Shown here one piece after another: positions 1 through 10,145 of a stretch of DNA of 20,464 bases (the first letter of the stretch is position 1; the number at the start of each line of letters is the position of its first letter). The notes beneath the pieces are model-generated. The model saw nothing but the letters and a program-made list of their open reading frames with translations. It searched no databases and was not told the DNA's origin. This DNA is from Ophioceras dolichostomum (Eukaryota; Ascomycota; Sordariomycetes; Magnaporthales; Ophioceraceae). Position numbers and translations under genes: made by a program. Location: assembly GCA_003049485.1 (NCBI GenBank), contig PYST01000517.1, positions 1 to 20,464 on the forward strand, read 5' to 3'.

Positions 1-694
1 AGATGCCTGAGGCACCTTCTGGGCTTGACGTGGCCTATGGCCCACTCTGCTGCCTAGAAAGGCCCACTGTAGATTCCTCCGTGTGACATTATATCAGACG
101 AGTATGAGTGAGCGTGGTTTGTCGATGGCTGTTACGGGCTCGGTTTCTACGATCGTAAGCCTGCCTGAATAGGTAAGTACTAATCTTGAGCACCGAGGGA
201 AGACGCATTCATGGTGCTCATGGGACATATTATAATAATACGAACCTTGATTGTGCTACCTAGGAGAGTACTAGTACCGAATGTGTGCACGCAAGCATCC
301 TCCTGATGTACCTATCTTTGCCGTACACGCTCCACTAATAGATTCTCATTAGACCGTCCGTCGCAAAGCAGCGTCATAATCAGACAAATCCGACATGGGA
401 AAGCAACCCAGACAAAGGAAATTCAGGAGGGGTGACGATGAAAGAGTGACCAGAACGCTGTCAGCTTACAGCTGCCAGGTGCCTAGAGGTGCTAGTAGTA
501 TGATTCGATGATAGCTCAAGAGTGATGATATGAGGGGAGGAGTGTGACATCGGGATGAGACAAAACGAAGGGAACAAAAGGAACAGTAAGGGGGGATGAG
601 AGAATGCGGCTTAGGAAGCCTCTCCAGAAGGTCACGCCCCGTACTCGTCCTACCGGAGCGTACGCCACTCGAGCCCGAGACCATTACAGCATCA
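1..694. other. Flanking intergenic DNA, no gene seen
   Basis: No frame on either strand reads like a conserved protein, and the short open stretches look like chance. The segment lies downstream of the gene that ends at 695 on the minus strand, so it should hold that gene's 3' untranslated region and terminator; no distinct signal was resolved. It contains short TAGTAC and CCTAGG-type palindromic motifs near 170-275, similar to motifs in other intergenic parts of the window. Confidence 0.6.
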
Positions 695-3002
695 CTACTG
701 GGTGGCATCAGATTTCATAATAGTCGGAGCGGTCTGTGTCGCAGGAGATTGCCGTTGCTGCTGCGGCTGCTGGGCCGCAGCGGAGTTCAGACCGCCGGAA
801 GGGTACTGGACTCCAAACACTCCAGCTCCTCCAGCTTGGCTGACGGCGGCAGCGGCCTGCGCTTGAGAGACTGCCTGCTGCCGCCGCATCATGGCTTGGG
901 CCTGGGCGGATGGAGCAGCAGCGGTGGGGTTCTGGAACCCTGCGTATTGCTGGTTCAGGGCGGGTCCGCTGACATTCTGGTTGATTCGCAGCAGCGCAGG
1001 GTTGATGCCCTGGCCATGGCTAAACTGGAAAGTAGAATTGTTGTTCCGGAGCGTCGCGAACTGCATGCGGGGGGCGCCGATCAGATTCTGGCGGGGATTC
1101 CGGGGCATGTCGAACGCCGATATGTTCTGGTGAGGCGGTGGTGCCGACTGCAGATGCTGTTCGTAAACCGCCGGGCTCATGAAGTACGCGGGCATCCCGG
1201 GATTGGTTGTGGCAGCAGGAGCTTGCTGCGACGGGGGCTGGGATGAGAGGGCGTGGACTCCCTGCTGGTAATGCGCTTTAGCTGGCAGATAATAGCCGTT
1301 GGGGCTGACGAAGGTTGAGGTGTTGGGGAGATGAGGGGAGGAGGGGTCCAGCGAGGGATGGATGAGAGGATTGACAGGGGTCAGGGAAGTGTGCAGGTCA
1401 GCTTGATCCAATGGAGGGTTGTTGATCCAAGCACCAACCTGTTGAGCCTGAGCCATCGAGTTCGTTGTCGAGGGGCCGGCAGCGGTGGCGCTCTGCTGCT
1501 GAGTAAGCGGATGGGCGCCGGCAGTGCCTTGACGCTGGGGAACCGAGCGCGGGATGCTGAGGTTGACCGATACCGCTCCGCTCGGGACGGGCACGTCGTT
1601 GGGCCGCTGGTAGGGGTGGTAGCGAGGAATCTGCTGCGGCAGGGGCTGGCGCTGAGCGAGGTCGATGAACTTCGGTCCACCCTGCCCGCCCACGACCAGT
1701 CCGTGGACGTTGTTCGCGGTGAGGGACTTGAGGAACTTGTCAGGACCACGCTCGACCGCCAAACGCACACCCCGCAACGCACCCGTCATGTTCTTCATGC
1801 CACCCTCCATGGCCAACATGCGGCGTTCGAGGCGACGCACGAGCTTGGTGCTGGCGCCATCCTCGTTCGACTGGGCTTGAGCCGCCGGCTCGGCGTCGTA
1901 GAGGTTGAGGCAATGGATGAGTTGGTCTTTGGAGATGATGGCGTAAGGACCGGGGAGCTCGGGGATGGGCAGGAGGATCCGGATGTGCTCGTTGACGCCC
2001 ATCAGCTCGTTGGCCTGATCGAACGCCGTGTTGCCGCTGATCCGCGCGTTAGTATTAGGCTGTAAGGCCAGCTCGGGATCGAGCCACACGCTGTTGAGCA
2101 TCCACTTCATCGTCTCCGTCAGCCCGCGTGTCTCACAGCGGAGGGCGATTGCCGCGATACGGTGGTGCTGGTTGGCGTCTGGTTTTTCGAGGCCCACCGC
2201 ACGCAACGAATTCACGTAGGTGAGCAGCTCGATCGAGGCCTCGTTGACGCTCACGGTGACGCCCATATGCGCGCGAGCGAGGATGGTATCCTGGATGTCT
2301 GCCGATGCGTCCTGCTGGCCATCATTGTTTAGGAACCAAGCGATGGGGCACCAGGCGAGCACGGTGGCGACCTCTGAGCCGCGCTCCTCCCACAAGTGCC
2401 GGATGACGTCTAGCTTGTTGCGAACTGCCTCGTCGTGGCCCTCAACTCCCGGAGTGGCTCCGTCGAAAGCCTGGCCCTGAGACATGTTAACCGGGGTGTC
2501 ATTATACACGTAGAAATACGCATATATTGTGCTTTCCGTCGATGATGTGGTCCAGCAACACGTTCTGGTTGCGGCTCCCCGAGCGGACGGACTCCGCGCC
2601 GCGACATCGCAAAGCGATTTTATTCAGTTCCAAGACGTGCCCCCAAAAGGTCGGGCGAGTCCCGTCATCTTTCACGCCGATGTCTCCGTCGTACTCGCAC
2701 GGGTATATCACGCGGGCCTCCTCGACCCCGGGAGGGCCGGGGAAATCGATCTTGCCATGGGCACCACCTGAAACCGCGAAACAAGAGTTCATGCCGTGTA
2801 GCTGCTCGCCCCCGTGGACGATCACGAGGTCCTCGTCGTGTTCATCGAGATCGATATCGTCCGAGGGAGAGACAGAGCGCTCGGACGCCATCTCGCCCGG
2901 GTTGTTGAGAGATTGCGAGGCGAGGCGCCGGTAGTCGTAAAGAGGGGGATCGACTGATGATGGAGAGCCGGGGTCGGATGAAAGAGAAGTTGAAGTGCGC
3001 AT
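695..3002 (-). CDS. Hypothetical Q/A/P-rich protein, two exons, about 754 aa
   Basis: I do not recognise the family. The best model has exon 1 at 3002-2520 (161 codons, ATG at 3002) and exon 2 at 2476-695 (593 codons plus TAG). They are joined across a 43-nt intron (2519-2477) with donor GTATTT, a possible branch GTTAAC about 11 nt from the end, and acceptor CAG. The two frames differ by one base, both junctions are phase 0, and exon 2 has no ATG where its frame opens, so splicing is the simplest way to join them. Residues about 1-60 are Ser/Pro-rich with an acidic run (DDIDLDEHDEDL). About 60-400 look globular and mixed. The last 350 or so residues are low-complexity, rich in Gln, Ala, Pro and Asn, as in many fungal transcription or RNA-associated proteins; that comparison is only compositional. 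A weaker donor (GTGTTG) would give an 85-nt, in-frame intron instead. No membrane segment or signal peptide is seen. That it is a gene is fairly sure; the splice site is less so. Confidence 0.72.
2477..2519 (-). other. Putative 43-nt spliceosomal intron
   Basis: On the minus strand it starts GTATTT and ends CTCAG, with GTTAAC near the 3' end as a possible branch site. Removing it joins two long frames in phase 0, with exon 1 ending at a TGC codon and exon 2 starting at GGC. It is shorter than typical fungal introns and about half the length of those in the gene at 19024-20329, so an alternative donor or an assembly indel remains possible. Confidence 0.5.
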
Positions 3003-4076
3003 GCACTTTGCGCGTGAGGGTCTGCAGTGGGGAGAGAGGATGATGGTTCGGAGGTGGGTGGTGATGAAAATTCCACTTCAGGCGCCCATCGAGGAAGAAG
3101 TTGGCGCATTATGTACTGGTGGGTAGTACGCGGCAGGTGCCGACCACCTCGTTGTGCGTAGGGTGTTCAGTGACTTATTGATATCCTCGGATCGGACTGT
3201 AAACAAAACGCGTCAAGCCCGTCACGGAGGCGTCGCGGGGGGGAGGGGGGTGAGGTGAATGCAAAGGGGGACAGACCTAGGGCTAGTTGCCGGGTTACAT
3301 GGAAGGGCAGTCTACGAGACAGGGCTCCACCAGGTAGTACTTTAGTACGAGTATAGACCCGACTTGGTTTCGAATATCACGGAACCACAATGTGATTTTG
3401 CATGAAATAGATATTCTCCTGCCTAGCTACCGGTACTACTTTTCCACGCGAGGCAGTCCTGAACAGCCGCGATAACCGTGTCACCGAGCCACGGAAGGCA
3501 CCCGATTAACAACAGGATAAAGACAACCACCAAGGACAAAGACACTTAGTAATAGCTAAAGCCCAGCATGATGGCCCTGCAAATTCCGACTCTCAAGTGA
3601 CGCCGTGCTTGCCCGCTCCACCAGACAACCTACTAGTGGACCGCATGAGACAATACCAGATGATGGGGATAGAAGTACTGTAGCTGGTATACTGCCACGA
3701 CAAGGTAGATAGATATACGGCGGTAAAACAACCAAAGGTTACAGCATATTAATTGAATTTCAAAAGGGTATCTGAAGATGGATACAAGTGGTGAGACAAC
3801 CCGCCGGACGAGGTTGGCACCTGCCTCTGCGAGACGAGTTTGACAACGGAAGAAGAAACAAAACAAAAGGAGAAGGAAAACAGATGGTGTGTGGGCAACG
3901 GAAGAGCGTCAAGGTAAAGAAAAATGCTAGGTGAAACTCAACACGGAACTATCCGGACGCCGAATAAATCAGAGGCCCAGAAATCAGACATTAAGAGGAA
4001 CAGAAGGGCGCCGCGAACCATGCATCAAAGAATGCCTAGGTACCTATATATACCTACCAACTTAGTTCTCCCTGAA
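3003..4076. other. Intergenic region, no gene seen
   Basis: This lies between the 5' end of the 754-aa gene and the 3' end of the 821-aa gene, both on the minus strand, so it should contain the promoter of the former. Composition is more AT-rich and stop-dense than the coding parts. The only open frames are short and featureless. There is an AT-rich palindromic stretch around 4036-4057 (CCTAGGTACC followed by TATATATA) just past the stop codon of the 821-aa gene. No repeat or RNA gene was recognised. Confidence 0.6.
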
Positions 4077-6542
4077 TCAATACCCCTGCCTAGCAGCCCC
4101 TGCCAAAATAACCTGTACCCTCCCCGTCCTCGCCGACCTCGCAACCACGACATTCGGGTCGACGTCCTCCGTCCTGCCCTCGACCTCCCAGTCCGCCATC
4201 TCCGACGCCCCCTCCAGCAGCCACGCCGAGTGCTCCGACGTCGCCTGCGCGAGGACCTGCCAGTAGTTGCCGCGGGTCGAGTACGACGTCGTGAGGAAGA
4301 AGAGAACCAGTACGATGGCCGCGCATGAGACGTTCAGGAACACGATGGACGCCACCGCGACCAGGCCCCGGCTGCGCCGCGGCGTCAGGACGGAGTGCGA
4401 CGAGGTGGTGGTCGCGTTGGAGAGGGAGTTGAACTGCGGCACGGCCTCGTTGATGATGCTGCCGGAGAGCGCGGTTAAGGTGGACTGCAGGGCCACGCCG
4501 GGTCGGTTGGTGCTGTTGAGGATGTCGGAGAAGAGGACCTGGTACTCGACGTGGGGGAGGAAGAGGGCTTTGCCCTGGGCAAGGGGGTCGAGGAAGAGGG
4601 AGACGTTGTTGATCATGGGCGAGTTGTAGTTGTAGTTGATGAGGCGATTGGAGAAGTGCGTGGCCATGTTGTTTTTGCGGGAGTCGGAGATGGACTCGAC
4701 GGTGAAGATGCCGCGGTCGGAGGGGAGGAGGATTGTTGTTGTAGTGGAAGAGGAAGAGGGAGAGGAAGGATCAGTGGAGGAGTCGGGGTCTGAGGCGCCA
4801 AGGATCATGCGGCGCACGTCGGAGGTGTCCCACCGTTTGCGGGAGGAGTCCCACGACACGGTGGGCTGGCGCAGGTCGCGGGGCGAGTAGAGCTGGACCT
4901 GCGAGACGTCGAAGGCGAGCTGCTGGAAGCAGAGGGAGATGTCGAGCCGGAGGGTGCCGGTCGTGAACTGCGAGGACGCGAAGGCGCTGGAGATGGTCTG
5001 GGAGTAGCTGAGCCACTCGCCTATCGCGGCCGGGGCGGGGCCGGCGGCGAGGGGGAAGTTGCCGTTGATGCTGGTGTCGTTGGGGCCCTTCCAGAGGTCC
5101 ATTGTGCCGTTGTTGCGGAAGAAGAGGAACACCCCGGCGTAGCGGGGGACGATCTCGTCGGAGAGTGTGAAGTTGTTGGCGGTCTTCGACGCGCCCTTGC
5201 CGTCAGGGAGGCAGGCGCTGTTCGTGAAGCCCTGCCTAGTAGAGGCGCCACCGTCCTTGAGCTGGGGCAGGGAGCAGTTGAAGCCGGAGGGGAAGCAGGC
5301 TCCGTTGGGACAGTTCTCGGGAAGAGGTAGGCCGGCTTGGGCGAAGGTTGCGGCGTAGTCGATGCTGCCTGAGACGCTGAGAAATAGAGGCAAGTATGAG
5401 ATTGGGGCGGTGTTGACGACGGCAGATACGGTGGGGTCAATGGCCGGACGCATGCAGACGTAGCGGGAGTTGAAGACGATGCCCTGGCCCCTGTAGCGTC
5501 GGAGGGACTCCCGACGCGCCATGTCGACGGGAAGGAACACCCTACGGACCACGCCGGTGTCGCTCACTCCCTCAGCCGTCGGGGTGGAGTTGGATCCGGA
5601 CGAGATCTCGCCGAACGGTACGTAGGCGGTGGGGCGGTCAAGCCAGTTGTTCTGCTGGTGGTTGAGGTCGGTGACCTCCTTGGTCATGCTGACCGGCAGC
5701 TGCTCGCTGATGGACTCGCCCACGATCGTGGAGAAGTTCAAGTCCGAGACCAGGATGGTGGACGAGAACTGCACGGCGACGGTGGTGGCGAGGAGGACGA
5801 CGGTGAGGACAGTCTGCAAGGTAGACTTGCGCGACGATGTGAGCAGGAGCCAGGCCAGCCTCAGAGGCCCGTCGTTGATGCTCCTCAGCACGGAGAACTC
5901 GGCCACTTGCGACAGCGGCACCCCGTGCTTCTCCAGCATGATACCCGCGATCAAGCTGGTTATTATCGCCGCCGAGGTGGTGATGGCGATGCGGAGCAGC
6001 ACGGTCAGCAACGTGACCGCCTGGGTGATGTGCTGACCCAGCATCACCCATCTCCAGAGTGGAGGGGCGTCTTCGCTGCCGGACACACCCTCCGTCGTCC
6101 ATAGATACGCGAGGACAGACAAAATGACAATCGCGGAGATGAGGCCGTTCACCAGCGTCAGAAACCCGAAGAGTCCCAACCGATCCCATGGCTGCCGCGC
6201 TCTTGAGCGCTGCTGGGCAGGTCCTCGACTCCTGCTGCTTTTGGCCTCGTAGTCTTCGTCCCATGGCACCTTGCCCTCCTTGAACGTCCACGGATCCAAC
6301 GACACAAATGAGGTCGGCGAGGCATCGCCGAATACGGTTGATGTCAGAGAGGAGCTGCGCGCACGTGTCCTCGATGTCGATTTTGGCCTCGGCCTGCCTC
6401 GGCCTTGGACAGGCGTTGATGAAGTGGTGTTGCCACCAGCTATGCTGCTGACGTTTGTGTTGATGGCGATGGTCGGGTTGGCTGTAATCCTCCTTGGGCT
6501 CGGAGTTGGGGGCACCACCGTCACGGGTGGGCTGATATTCAT
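4077..6542 (-). CDS. Fungal multi-pass membrane protein with large ectodomain, 821 aa
   Basis: This is a single uninterrupted frame from ATG at 6542 to TGA at 4077. The N-terminus (about 1-120) is a basic Ser/Thr/Pro/Arg-rich, probably cytosolic tail. Hydrophobic segments follow at about 122-148, 165-204 (long enough for a hairpin or two passes) and 240-265. Then comes a large hydrophilic region, about 266-720, with many N-glycosylation sequons (for example NFS, NST, NCS, NFT, NGT, NDT, NVS, NAT) and clustered cysteines around 411-445, as expected of an extracellular or lumenal loop. A last membrane segment lies at about 726-754, before a 67-residue C-terminal tail. This layout is common among uncharacterised fungal plasma-membrane proteins. 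I cannot assign a reaction or a partner, and no transporter, kinase or enzyme signature was seen. The low-complexity Asp/Ser/Pro/Thr run (SSTDPSSPSSSSTTTT) lies in the ectodomain. The gene is convincing; the function is unknown. Confidence 0.85.
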   Translation of the reverse strand: MNISPPVTVVPPTPSPRRITANPTIAINTNVSSIAGGNTTSSTPVQGRGRPRPKSTSRTRARSSSLTSTVFGDASPTSFVSLDPWTFKEGKVPWDEDYEAKSSRSRGPAQQRSRARQPWDRLGLFGFLTLVNGLISAIVILSVLAYLWTTEGVSGSEDAPPLWRWVMLGQHITQAVTLLTVLLRIAITTSAAIITSLIAGIMLEKHGVPLSQVAEFSVLRSINDGPLRLAWLLLTSSRKSTLQTVLTVVLLATTVAVQFSSTILVSDLNFSTIVGESISEQLPVSMTKEVTDLNHQQNNWLDRPTAYVPFGEISSGSNSTPTAEGVSDTGVVRRVFLPVDMARRESLRRYRGQGIVFNSRYVCMRPAIDPTVSAVVNTAPISYLPLFLSVSGSIDYAATFAQAGLPLPENCPNGACFPSGFNCSLPQLKDGGASTRQGFTNSACLPDGKGASKTANNFTLSDEIVPRYAGVFLFFRNNGTMDLWKGPNDTSINGNFPLAAGPAPAAIGEWLSYSQTISSAFASSQFTTGTLRLDISLCFQQLAFDVSQVQLYSPRDLRQPTVSWDSSRKRWDTSDVRRMILGASDPDSSTDPSSPSSSSTTTTILLPSDRGIFTVESISDSRKNNMATHFSNRLINYNYNSPMINNVSLFLDPLAQGKALFLPHVEYQVLFSDILNSTNRPGVALQSTLTALSGSIINEAVPQFNSLSNATTTSSHSVLTPRRSRGLVAVASIVFLNVSCAAIVLVLFFLTTSYSTRGNYWQVLAQATSEHSAWLLEGASEMADWEVEGRTEDVDPNVVVARSARTGRVQVILAGAARQGY

Positions 6543-8164
6543 GATGCTGATGGTGGGTAGGGTTGTTTTCTCAGCTCCTCAGCCAGGAGGAGGAAGTGGT
6601 GGGGGAGGTACGGCTGAGAAACTGGATGGTTGGCGATGGTACCCATCAGTCTGGACGGACAAAAATGACGACACGATCGAACGAGGCACCTCGTCTTCAC
6701 ACCATGAAATCGAGGCACATCGTTCCATTTGAATGCAGCCCTCATCATCTTTTGGGTCCGTGTTTTCTTCCCATGTCTTCCCTCCCTCTAAGTTCGACAC
6801 CCATGTCATTCATCGTGTTTCCGATTTTCTGTCATCCCGTCCCCTCAGGTTACATTCCAGATTCATGACCGATGGACATTCTGGCTGACAGACGGGCGGA
6901 ACCTCTGTCCAGGCTTTATTAAGCTCGGCTTGCATTTGCTTGTGTGGTTTTGAGTTGCATTTGGCATGCGTTCCCGGTATGCGAGGTTCTGTGGGTGCTC
7001 GAGCCGCATGAATTTCTAACACTTCGCTTGAAATATGCTTGTTGTTCGACCAAGGGTTTGCGACGTTGATGGATGCGGCACGGCTGGGGCGAAGCTTTCC
7101 TGGGATGTGGAGTGGGACACTGGATCTGAACTTGATCGGGCGAGTTCTGAAAGCTGAACAAATTTGTGCGCAAGTAGAAGTGGTTTTCTCTGCTTCGAAG
7201 TCTTATGCGATGCTGGCCTACTCGAACCGAATTCCACAGAAATTTCAGAAGCTTCTAGTCGCAGTACGAGCGTTTGGCCCTGACTCTAGGCTCCCAGCCA
7301 ATGGATGCAGCTGGGAATGCTGTTCTGCATCCGCCGATTTCAACCATCTCAGGGGCCAAAAGTAAGATTGCATCGCGACCTACCATTGGCCAATTGCGGT
7401 GCACGGTCCAGTTCCTTGTCAAAAAACACTTCGCCGGCGTGCTTAGCTTCCCTCTTCCGGGTATCTGGAACACCAGAAGTCTGCGACAGAGAACGCCTCC
7501 TGCACGATTCCGTTGCTCGCCGTTAGAGATCGCCGGTGCCTTGTTCTGATTGTTTTAGAAATCTGGAATCCAAGTGCGGTGCAGGTAGGCATTGAGGCGT
7601 GCAGGCAGGCACATTCTTGCCGTACCCTTCGGTCGGCCAGCATTGGGAAGAACAAAAATCCCGGTACACAAATGCGATCGAAAAGCGCGCTGAAACCCCG
7701 ACACGGGAACCGCCTCCCTCCTCCTCTCTTCCTCGGAAAGCCCCATCGCCAGCGGCGGCTGTCGTAGCCGCCATCCTCCCGATGCGCTCCTTCCTAGGAT
7801 CTCGTCTCCAGGATAGGCTGAGTATTCAGCATGAGGTGTTCACACGCACGCCGCCTTCATCGCCCATGAGGCAAGGGGAAGAACTAGACTAGAGGTTCAC
7901 CGTCCCTGAATACTATTACAGGCCGCTTTGTCAAGTTGTCGCCAATAATAATTGTATTTTGTAAGAGGTATTTAAATCCTCGGAAAAGAAGCCATCCCTA
8001 TCCGTGTCTCCTAACCCGACATGCGACCGAGCCGAACTGATGACCCACGACGAAGCTTCCTGCGCCGCCGCAAGGGTGGGCAAGCCGCAGCACTGGTGTC
8101 CGTTACTCTCGACCCTCGTTACCGACACTCTCCACATCCTCGACACCACTATCCTCCCTCCCCT
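6543..8164. other. Long intergenic region, no gene seen
   Basis: Several frames stay open for 70-110 codons on both strands, but none shows a conserved motif, a signal peptide or a plausible start context, and competing frames overlap. The part next to 6542 should hold the promoter and 5' untranslated region of the 821-aa membrane protein gene. The right end runs into the 3' end of the 5-oxoprolinase relic. No inverted repeats or target-site duplications were identified by eye. Confidence 0.55.
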
Positions 8165-10145
8165 CCTCCCACGTGTCCCGCCGCCACCGGGGGTATGCAC
8201 GACGCACCGGTCGCGAACGTTCGTATCGACCTGCCCGTGACCCCATGCATACCGACCGATCCCCACCATCGACCCCTTCCGCCTTCTTCACACAACAATT
8301 CGCGCCTCCCCCACCCGCCTCCCCTCCCATCATCCCATACGGCACGTTCACGCGCCTCTCCGAGATAAATGGTGATGACGGCCCGCATCTCGGTGCGCCG
8401 TTGTCGAGGTGATCCACGGAGCAGAGGGGCTTCGAGCCGAACTATTTGCGGGAGGCGAGCAGGTTCGGGCGCGCACGGCGACCTCGGCGTTCTCTTGGAT
8501 CTTGGTCCTGTGGAGGTGCACGACGCGCTGGCCGCCGCACTCGTCCATCAGGCAGCGGATTAAGGTGGCGCCTTCAATGCCGGCCGCCACCTGGGCTTTG
8601 AGGTCCGACAGGTTGTCGCCTAGCTGTCTGGAGCCGGAGTTGCCCGGGGTACCTTCCCGGCTCGAGAAGGAAGGATACGATGCCGTTTTCGGTGAAGACG
8701 CCGTCGTGGATCAGGAAGAAGGATTTGATGGCTGCGCCTTCCTGCCAGAGTTCGGTGGACTCAATGTGGGGGAGAAGGGGGGAGAAGGGGGGAGAGGTTG
8801 GTTAGGCATCTACAGCAGACTAGAGAGGGGATAGGGAATGAGCGAGTGTTCGTTCGTCTACTTCCGGTGGCATCGGGTTATATCTGTCGCAGAGTCAGTG
8901 CTCTGCACTACACTAGGTGCCTAAATATCCCTCTCTTCCTCTTCTGCGCAGGCAAGCAAGTGCTTCTTCTGCAGTGATGAAATGCTCCCGGAAAAGGGAG
9001 CGGAAAACTTACCAGACAAGTGCGTGAGTTCCGTCTCGGAAAGGTTTGCCACTAGCACATCTCCCGGACGCAACTTTCACTAGTGCAGCTCGTGCTGATA
9101 CTTGATCCTGTAGCTCATGCTGTCCAAGTGGACGGGCACGTGGGGAACGTTGGCCACCAAGTCGCCGGTGGGACTGAGGATCGCGCACGAGAAGTCGAGG
9201 CGCTCCTTGATGTTGAGCGAGATGCTGGTCTTCTGCGGTGTGCGTCCCATCTGCTGGGTGATGCTCATGAACAGGTGGCCGAAGATGCTCTGCTTTACTG
9301 GGTCGGCCTGCCTCAGGCTCTTCGCCTCTAGCTGTCTCGCTGTTGGCTTTAGCAGCGACAGCTGTGGTCGCCTGGGCCGGGTCGATCACCGTGTGTGAGG
9401 TAAGAATCTCGGCCTCGACGACTAGCACGATGTTGATCGTCTAGGTGCTGTCGATGCTGATTGCTTTTCGGGTGATGATAGCTCCGGGCCGGAGGATGCC
9501 GAGCTTGGAGAGCTTGGTCGGCTGCATGCCACCCGCCGCGAAGAACCCTTGCGTCTGGTTCGTCGGGGCATCTTTTCGTAAGCATCGAGTGTTGTTTGCA
9601 GGAGGAGAGGGAGGCCTACGCTAGCCGGGAGGTGGCGCTGCGCTGCTTACCGTCATGTCTTCGCCGGGGCTGGTAGAGTTGAACGACGAAGTCTTCAGCT
9701 CCTTGACGAGGCTGTCGTTATCGGTGGTCACCTCGTCAGCCTTCCCGACGCCGCGTACGCGGATGTCGTCGACCTGAACATTCCTTGTACGCGAAAACAA
9801 AAAGGACAGTTCCCGCAAGTGCTCCTGTTCGAGAGCTGACAGCGAGGCGCCGTCCTCCGGCTGGGGGTTATGGACTGGGTGTCAGTGCTGTGGTATCTCA
9901 GGTTCAGGAACGGGAACGGCTCGTGCTGGATCGACGCCCCCTTGGTGCACCGAGAAATCAGACCCGCCGTAGAATTCTCCTTCAGCGCGGCCAGCCACTC
10001 GTTCAGACGCAGCATGGCCTCCTCGACCAGCACCTCAGAGCTCGGCTCTTACGCCTCCTGCACCACCTCAGCGAGCGCCATCCCGTACGCGGACAAGATG
10101 CTGGAGTACTTGTAGATCACGTTGCGCCGGATGCCCAGCTTTATC
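8165..10145 (-). pseudogene. 5-oxoprolinase / hydantoinase-family pseudogene (C-terminal HyuA plus HyuB)
   Basis: An intact enzyme of this family (about 1,300 aa) would hydrolyse 5-oxo-L-proline to glutamate using ATP. Reading the minus strand downwards and changing frame where needed gives family blocks in the right order. The HyuA end IYKYSSILSAYGMALAEVV is near 10115-10065. Then come FLNLRYHSTDT (about 9905), VQVDDIRVRGVGK (about 9770) and LRPGAIITRKAISID with a TAG where STQTI is expected (9441-9443). HyuB follows with MGRTPQKTSISLNIKERLDF and DLVANVPHVPVHLDSM (about 9250-9120), LRPGDVLVAN (about 9060), ELWQEGAAIKSF (about 8745), NSGSRQLGDNLSDLKAQVAA (about 8600), VDHLDNGAP (about 8405), SERRVNVPYGMMGGE (about 8350) and the end motif VVHTPGGGG (about 8190). 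Stops interrupt it at 10049-10051 (TAA), 9441-9443 (TAG) and 9077-9082 (TAG TGA). Several frameshifts and at least two internal deletions are present. The N-terminal HyuA half is missing. It is not functional as read. Confidence 0.9.
8768..8796 (+). repeat. Short purine-rich tandem repeat (10-bp unit)
   Basis: Almost three copies of a GGGGGAGAAG-like unit lie in the stretch of the oxoprolinase relic where conserved coding sequence is missing (between the VLVAN and ELWQEGAA blocks). Slippage here may be linked to the loss of reading frame, but that is a guess. Confidence 0.6.

Noticed and set aside
596..2065. Plus-strand open frames opposite the 754-aa gene (596-1246 and 1331-2065)
   Set aside because: They are mirror frames of a GC-rich, Gln/Ala-rich coding region, without motifs of their own.
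5638..6291. Minus-strand 217-codon frame overlapping the membrane protein gene
   Set aside because: It is an alternate frame of the 821-aa gene, rich in Arg, His and Gly; the main frame carries the membrane segments.
7224..7240. GGTTCGA on the minus strand as a possible tRNA B box
   Set aside because: The following bases do not complete the B box, and no A box or cloverleaf could be built around it.
7523..7774. Short minus-strand frame starting MAATTAAAGDG
   Set aside because: It has a plausible start, but the text after about 40 residues is featureless and it overlaps other equally open frames. No support as a gene.
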